A DNA stretch of 64,000 nt. It comes from Lutimaribacter pacificus. GTDB lineage: Bacteria; Pseudomonadota; Alphaproteobacteria; Rhodobacterales; Rhodobacteraceae. The translations under genes and the position numbers were made by a program. This document shows positions 60,093 through 64,000 of this stretch, piece by piece. The notes beneath the pieces were generated by a model, which had not been told where the DNA came from, made no database searches, and worked only from the letters and a program-made list of their open reading frames with translations. Every line of letters starts with the position of its first letter. The stretch's first letter is position 1. Where the stretch lies: contig NZ_FQZZ01000004.1 of NCBI RefSeq assembly GCF_900142185.1, positions 186,001-250,000 of the forward strand, read 5' to 3'.

Positions 60093-60586
60093 GGCCGCGC
60101 CTCATAGGCGGCTTCCAGCGCGGTGCGGGTTTCGGGGTCGAGCCGGTCGAAGGTCACCAGCCCGTCAAGGTGGTCAAACTCGTGCTGGGCGCAACGCGCC
60201 TCGAACCCGTCCAGCCGTTGCTCCTGCACCGTGCCGCCAAGATCGGTCCAGCGCAGCACGATCCAGTCGGGCCGCGTCACCGGGGCCAGGATGCCGGGGA
60301 TCGACAGGCACCCCTCCTCGCCCGTGGCCTGCGCCCCGGATGCCTCGACGATCTCGGGGTTGATGCAGACGACCGGCGTCATGTCGCCCTCTTTCCAGCC
60401 GCAATCCATCACGAACAGCCGCTTCATCACGCCCACCTGCGGCGCGGCAAGGCCCCGGCCCGGTGCCTCGTACATGGTTTCGAACATGTCGGTGACAAGC
60501 CGCTCAAGGTCCTCGCCCGGGCCGACCGGATCGCAGACCCGCGAAAGCCGGGGATCGGGCCAGCGCAGGATCGGCAGGACGCTCAC
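60089..60586 (-). CDS. def: Peptide deformylase, paralogue 2
   Basis: 165 residues from the GTG at 60586, overlapping the upstream stop as GTGA. All catalytic residues are kept: GRGLAAPQ (43-50), EGCLS (91-95), QHEFDHLDG (134-142), so the metal Cys, two His and Glu are present. Motif 1 has Arg where Ile/Val is usual (GRGLAAPQ), which may change substrate preference. It is the middle gene of three overlapping deformylase genes. Confidence 0.92.
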   Translation of the reverse strand: MSVLPILRWPDPRLSRVCDPVGPGEDLERLVTDMFETMYEAPGRGLAAPQVGVMKRLFVMDCGWKEGDMTPVVCINPEIVEASGAQATGEEGCLSIPGILAPVTRPDWIVLRWTDLGGTVQEQRLDGFEARCAQHEFDHLDGLVTFDRLDPETRTALEAAYEARP

Positions 60587-61101
60587 GCCCGTGCCTTTTC
60601 GCGTTTCAGCTTTTGCATCTTGCGGGTGATCATCTGGCGCCGCAGCGGTTTGAGGTAGTCGATGAACAGCCTGCCGTTCAGGTGGTCGATCTCGTGCTGG
60701 ACGCAGGTCGCCCAAAGCCCGCCGAAATCCTCTTGCTGCTCGTTGCCGTTGCGGTCGATCCAGCGCACCGTCACCTCGGCGGGGCGGGTGACCTCGGCAT
60801 ATTGTTCCGGGATCGACAGGCAACCCTCTTCATAGGTGCTCTCATCATCCGAGGCGGCAATGACCTCGGGGTTGAACATGATCAGCGGTCGCGGCGCCTC
60901 GGCCTCGTCCTTGACGCAATCCAGCACGATCAGCCGGTCCAGCACGCCCACCTGCGGCGCCGCCAGCCCGATGCCCGGCGCGTCATACATGGTTTCCAGC
61001 ATGTCGTCGGCCAGCACGCGCAATTCGTCCGAAAGGTCGGGCACGGGCGCGCAGACCTTTTTCAGGCGCGGATCGGGGTGGATGAGGATGGGCCGTTTCA
61101 T
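60583..61101 (-). CDS. def: Peptide deformylase, canonical copy
   Basis: 172 residues, type 1B-like. Motifs are GIGLAAPQ (43-50), EGCLSIPEQ (92-100) and QHEIDHLNG (135-143) with all metal and catalytic residues. The C-terminal basic helix (RRQMITRKMQKLKREKARA) is typical for ribosome contact. It removes the formyl group from nascent peptides. It is first of three overlapping def genes before fmt, and this one is probably the essential housekeeping enzyme. Confidence 0.96.
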   Translation of the reverse strand: MKRPILIHPDPRLKKVCAPVPDLSDELRVLADDMLETMYDAPGIGLAAPQVGVLDRLIVLDCVKDEAEAPRPLIMFNPEVIAASDDESTYEEGCLSIPEQYAEVTRPAEVTVRWIDRNGNEQQEDFGGLWATCVQHEIDHLNGRLFIDYLKPLRRQMITRKMQKLKREKARA

Positions 61102-61185
61102 GGCAGCGGATTTAGGTTATGACCGGCAAAGGCGCAATGGGCCATTGGTTCGCGCCGGGTCACGCCCTGATCCGGTCGAGAAGTA

Positions 61186-61290
61186 ATTTGTCCTGATATA
61201 AACAATCTTTATGGATAATTTTTCCATTATTAAAAAAGAACTCGGAACATACTTCCATTTACTTGCATAATATTGGAATACTGACCCATC
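61186..61290. promoter_or_regulatory. AT-rich promoter region before the MalY-like gene
   Basis: Roughly 100 bases of strikingly AT-rich DNA (for example TTATTAAAAAAGAA and GCATAATATTGG), in contrast with the GC-rich surroundings. It contains a short inverted pair ATGGA...TCCAT (61211-61227). It lies within the 259-base gap between def and the lyase gene and probably holds both promoters. No operator can be assigned. Confidence 0.45.
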
Positions 61291-61360
61291 AAGGCAGGCG
61301 GGCTACACGTTCCCCCCGGCTGCCGCTAGTCTGCCCCCAACCGCGAGCAAGGAGACAGGG

Positions 61361-62530
61361 ATGAGCTTTGACGACATCATCGACCGCCACGGCACCCATT
61401 CGGTGAAATGGGACATGATGGAACAGATCTATGGCGTGCCGGCCGATGACGGTATCCCGATGTGGGTGGCCGACATGGATTTCCGCGCCGCCGACTGCGT
61501 GCAGAACGCGGTGCAGAAGATGCGCGATCACGGGGTTTACGGCTATTACGGCGACGACACGGCCTATCGGGATGCGATCTGCTGGTGGATGAAGGAACGC
61601 CACGGCTGGACGGTCGATCCGGCGGCGATCTTCACCACGCACGGGCTGGTGAACGGCACCGCGATGTGCGTCGACACCTTCACGCAGCCGGGCGACGGGG
61701 TGGTGCTGACGACGCCGGTCTACCACGCCTTCGCCAAGGTCATCAAAGCCAACAACCGCCGCGTGATCGAATGCGACCTGGTGAACGACGATGGCCGCTA
61801 CGAGATGGATTTCGATGCCTGGGATGCGCAGATGGACGGCTCGGCCAGAATGTTCGTCCTGTGCTCGCCGCACAATCCCGGCGGCCGGGTCTGGACCCGC
61901 GCCGAACTGGAGGGCGTGGCCGATTTCTGCCGCCGGCACGACCTGATCCTGGTGTCGGACGAAATCCACCACGATCTTGTCTATCCCGGCCACACCCATA
62001 TCCCGATGGCGCTGATCGACGGGATCGCGGACCGGCTGGTGATGATGTCGGCCACCACCAAGACCTTCAACATCGCGGGCTGCCATTCCGGCAACGTCAT
62101 CATCCCCGACACCGCCCTGCGCGAAAAATTCGCCGCCCGCATGATGGGGCTGGGCCTGTCGCCCAATTCCTTCGGCCTGTTCATGGCCGAGGCCGCCTAT
62201 TCCCCCGAGGGCGCGGCCTGGGTGGACGACCTGATGGCCTATCTCGACGGCAACCGGCGGCTGTTCGATGCCGGCGTGAACGCCATTCCGGGGCTGAAGT
62301 CGACGGATCTGGAGGCGACCTATCTCGCCTGGGTCGATTTCGGCGGCACCGGCATGAGCCGCGAGGAATTTACCCGCCGTGTCGAAAAGGATGCGCGCAT
62401 CGCCGTCAACCACGGGCCCACCTTCGGGTCGGGCGGCGACGATTTCCTGCGCTTCAACCTCGCCACCCCGCGCCCGCTGGTCGAACAGGCGGTGGAGCGG
62501 CTGCAAAAGGCGTTCGCCGACCTCCAGTAA
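61361..62530 (+). CDS. MalY/PatB-type cystathionine beta-lyase / aminotransferase
   Basis: 389 residues, fold type I PLP enzyme. The start is HSVKWDMMEQIYGVP with IPMWVADMDFRAADCVQNAV (about 31-50), which is diagnostic for the MalY/PatB group. The PLP Lys is in SATTKTFNIAGCHSG (about 234), with DEIHHDLVYPGHTHIP ahead of it and the substrate Arg near FLRFNLATPRPLV at the end. It cleaves C-S bonds such as cystathionine or cysteine conjugates. It is monocistronic behind an AT-rich promoter region. Confidence 0.88.
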   Translation: MSFDDIIDRHGTHSVKWDMMEQIYGVPADDGIPMWVADMDFRAADCVQNAVQKMRDHGVYGYYGDDTAYRDAICWWMKERHGWTVDPAAIFTTHGLVNGTAMCVDTFTQPGDGVVLTTPVYHAFAKVIKANNRRVIECDLVNDDGRYEMDFDAWDAQMDGSARMFVLCSPHNPGGRVWTRAELEGVADFCRRHDLILVSDEIHHDLVYPGHTHIPMALIDGIADRLVMMSATTKTFNIAGCHSGNVIIPDTALREKFAARMMGLGLSPNSFGLFMAEAAYSPEGAAWVDDLMAYLDGNRRLFDAGVNAIPGLKSTDLEATYLAWVDFGGTGMSREEFTRRVEKDARIAVNHGPTFGSGGDDFLRFNLATPRPLVEQAVERLQKAFADLQ

Positions 62531-62536
62531 CCAACC

Positions 62537-62564
62537 GGGAACGGCCCGGAAACGGGCCGTTCCC
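62537..62564. terminator. Hairpin between the lyase gene and the convergent small gene
   Basis: GGGAACGGCCCG / CGGGCCGTTCCC, a perfect 12-bp stem with a GAAA tetraloop, 6 bases after the stop codon. No T-run, but its position between convergent genes suggests a transcription end. Confidence 0.65.
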
Positions 62565-62581
62565 TGCCTGCCGTCACAAGG

Positions 62582-62941
62582 TCAGATCCCGAGGTCGCGC
62601 GCCAGCAGGGCCACCGGCGCATCCTCGCGCCGCTCGAAATCGAGCGGCTGTTCGGCGCTCGCCTCGGTCATCTGCTTGAATTCATACTGCATCTCGAACG
62701 CCTCCTGCGAGGCGGCGACGATCAGGCAGCGTTTCAGATGATGCGCCCCGTCATAAAGATCCACCAGCCCGCGCAGCATGGGAACCGTGGCAATATCCAC
62801 GGCAAAGCCTTTCTCCCACATGCGCAGGACCGGATAACGCTGGCCATCGACCTCAACCGCCAGGCGGTTGCGCCTGCGGCCCGTCGCACGGCGCGCGGCA
62901 TCAAGGCCGGCCTGAACGTCCTTTGGCAAAAATGTCGTCAT
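62582..62941 (-). CDS. Small conserved protein of unknown function
   Basis: 119 residues from the ATG at 62941 (GGAG 6 bases upstream; an earlier in-frame start would add MEIL). Basic N-terminal helix (VQAGLDAARRATGRRRNRL), then a strand-rich middle (AVEVDGQRYPVLRMWEKGFA, LVDLYDGAHHLKRCLIVAAS) and an acidic tail. The RRRNRL plus following strands recall a PilZ-like barrel, but the diagnostic (D/N)xSxxG is not evident, so this is only a resemblance. Divergent from the glutathione transferase gene. Confidence 0.7.
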   Translation of the reverse strand: MTTFLPKDVQAGLDAARRATGRRRNRLAVEVDGQRYPVLRMWEKGFAVDIATVPMLRGLVDLYDGAHHLKRCLIVAASQEAFEMQYEFKQMTEASAEQPLDFERREDAPVALLARDLGI

Positions 62942-63154
62942 GAGAATCTCCACACTCTGCGCTCAAGGATGACCTGCCAAAGATTTGCGTCAAGGTAGTG
63001 ACAGCGAAACATTGCGTTTTCGCTACAATCGGCCTGTCCGCCCGCGGCATCCCGCCCATTGTGCGTTCACGCAGCACCGGTGCGCGCCCGTCCCGGTTTC
63101 CGCGCGACCCTGCAGCAACTAGGTTTGTCGCCAACCCGGGTTAAGGAGGCCGCA

Positions 63155-64000
63155 ATGGGACAACTGGTTCACGGCGAATGGCAGGACACATGGTACGACA
63201 CCGCGAAAACCGGGGGTAAGTTCGTGCGCTCCACCGCCGGCTTCCGCAACTGGATCACCGCAGACGGCAGCGCCGGCCCGTCGGGCGAGGGCGGCTTCAG
63301 GGCCGAACCGGGGCGCTATCACCTCTATGTCTCCTACGCCTGTCCATGGGCGCACCGCGCGTTGATCTTTCGCAAGCTCAAGGGGCTTGAGGATCTGATC
63401 GGTGTCTCGGCGGTGCACCCCGACATGCTGTCGGATGGCTGGACCTTCGGCAGTGATTTCGACGGGGCCACCGGCGATACGCTCTATCACCTGCCGTTCC
63501 TGCGCGACATCTACCTGCGCGCCGATCCGGGCATCTCGGGCCGCGTCACCGTGCCGGTGCTGTGGGACAGGGAACGCGAAACCATCGTGTCGAACGAATC
63601 CTCGGAAATCATCCGCATGTTCAACACCGCCTTCGACGGGCTGACCGGCAATACCGACGACTACTGGCCCGGCGATCTGCGCAACGCGATCGCGCCGGTC
63701 AACGACCGCATCTACGACACCGTGAACAACGGCGTCTACAAATCCGGTTTCGCCACCACGCAGCGCGCCTATGACGAGGCGGTGACCGCGCTGTTCGACA
63801 GCCTCGACTGGCTTGAGGATCGTCTGGCGCAGAACCGCTACCTGATGGGCGACCGGCTGACCGAGGCCGACTGGCGGCTCTTTACCACGCTGATCCGGTT
63901 CGATCCGGTGTATCACGGGCATTTCAAATGCAACCGCCGCCGGATCGTCGATTACCCGAACCTCTGGGGCTATACCCGTGAGCTGTATCAATGGCCGGGC
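63155..64000 (+). CDS. Glutathionyl-hydroquinone reductase (Xi-class GST, YqjG/PcpF type), truncated by window end
   Basis: 282 codons are visible and the frame runs off the right edge. The start ATG at 63155 has AAGGAGG 5 bases upstream. Xi-class signatures are WQDTWYDTAKTGGKFVRSTA (about 9-28), the catalytic Cys in LYVSYACPWAHRALIFRKLK (about 59-78), and VPVLWDRERETIVSNESSEIIRMFN. It reduces glutathionyl-(hydro)quinones. The family normally has about 310-330 residues, so some 30-50 are missing. It is not a maleylpyruvate isomerase (Zeta class), so it does not fill the gap in the gentisate pathway. Confidence 0.9.
   Translation, partial: MGQLVHGEWQDTWYDTAKTGGKFVRSTAGFRNWITADGSAGPSGEGGFRAEPGRYHLYVSYACPWAHRALIFRKLKGLEDLIGVSAVHPDMLSDGWTFGSDFDGATGDTLYHLPFLRDIYLRADPGISGRVTVPVLWDRERETIVSNESSEIIRMFNTAFDGLTGNTDDYWPGDLRNAIAPVNDRIYDTVNNGVYKSGFATTQRAYDEAVTALFDSLDWLEDRLAQNRYLMGDRLTEADWRLFTTLIRFDPVYHGHFKCNRRRIVDYPNLWGYTRELYQWPG

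Noticed and set aside
63155-64000. The terminal GST as the missing maleylpyruvate isomerase
   Set aside because: Its motifs are those of the Xi class (glutathionyl-hydroquinone reductase), not the Zeta class, and it lies 40 kb from the gentisate genes.
1-64000. CRISPR array, tRNA or rRNA genes, prophage, integron or toxin-antitoxin pair
   Set aside because: I looked for regularly spaced repeats, cloverleaf ends, integrase or transposase motifs and small gene pairs and found none I could support.

Overview
The window is chromosomal DNA of an alphaproteobacterium, almost certainly a Rhodobacterales (Rhodobacteraceae, Roseobacter-like) species. It is GC-rich and densely packed. It carries lineage-typical arrangements: chvG-chvI divergent from pckA, an Mcd-type methylsuccinyl-CoA dehydrogenase, a taurine dissimilation block (tauABC/tpa/tauR/xsc/pta/tauE/soeABC), a triple peptide-deformylase operon next to fmt, glcDEF, and DUF1523 and DUF5368 proteins. 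I see no phage, insertion sequence, CRISPR array, rRNA or tRNA. The only plausible mobile trace is a pair of 185-bp repeats around the taurine regulator.

Layout. 1-3.0 kb: the end of a ChvG/ChvI two-component system and, divergently, pckA, with CceR-like sites in its promoter. 3.0-4.9 kb: an AT-richer islet with a GNAT-like protein and an atypical LysR-type regulator. 4.9-8.8 kb: a small XRE regulator, a TauE/SafE exporter, mcd of the ethylmalonyl-CoA pathway and a BKACE-family beta-keto acid cleavage enzyme. 8.9-11.6 kb: an exported sulfide:quinone oxidoreductase-like flavoprotein with a DUF5368 protein and a TDT/SLAC1 anion channel. 11.7-22.2 kb: ten co-directional genes for aromatic acid use: hydroxycinnamate activation and side-chain shortening (amidohydrolase, feruloyl-CoA synthase, MarR, crotonase), a TRAP transporter with two binding proteins, and gentisate ring cleavage. 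A divergent MarR gene follows. A shared operator-like palindrome lies before both sub-blocks.

22.3-39.5 kb: a glycerate kinase, then taurine metabolism. TauABC imports taurine, Tpa transaminates it to sulfoacetaldehyde, Xsc makes acetyl phosphate and sulfite, Pta makes acetyl-CoA, TauE exports sulfite and SoeABC oxidises it. TauR (MocR family) sits in the middle. Direct repeats with 22-23-base phasing lie before tpa, tauR and xsc, so the block looks like one regulon. 39.6-44.4 kb: a GabD-type aldehyde dehydrogenase, a formamidase-like alpha/beta hydrolase, a P1-family autoproteolytic hydrolase and creatinase, which suggests use of amide and guanidino nitrogen compounds.

44.6-51.2 kb: a six-gene operon of unknown function built round an AAA+ ATPase. 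It also encodes a coiled-coil protein, two large proteins of unknown family and two membrane proteins. This is the best candidate in the window for an undescribed molecular machine. It is followed by an Hsp20 chaperone and two tandem secreted trypsin-like proteases. 53.6-57.6 kb: glycolate oxidase glcDEF. 57.7-61.1 kb: a small exported protein, two GlsB/YeaQ-type membrane proteins, fmt and three overlapping deformylase genes, the last of which has lost catalytic residues. 61.4-64 kb: a MalY/PatB-type lyase, a small conserved protein and the start of a glutathionyl-hydroquinone reductase.

Across the window a short intergenic repeat (TTTCATCGTTC...AAATACTCC, usually beside a GC-rich hairpin) appears at seven gene ends. 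Strong intercistronic hairpins flank the genes for solute-binding proteins.
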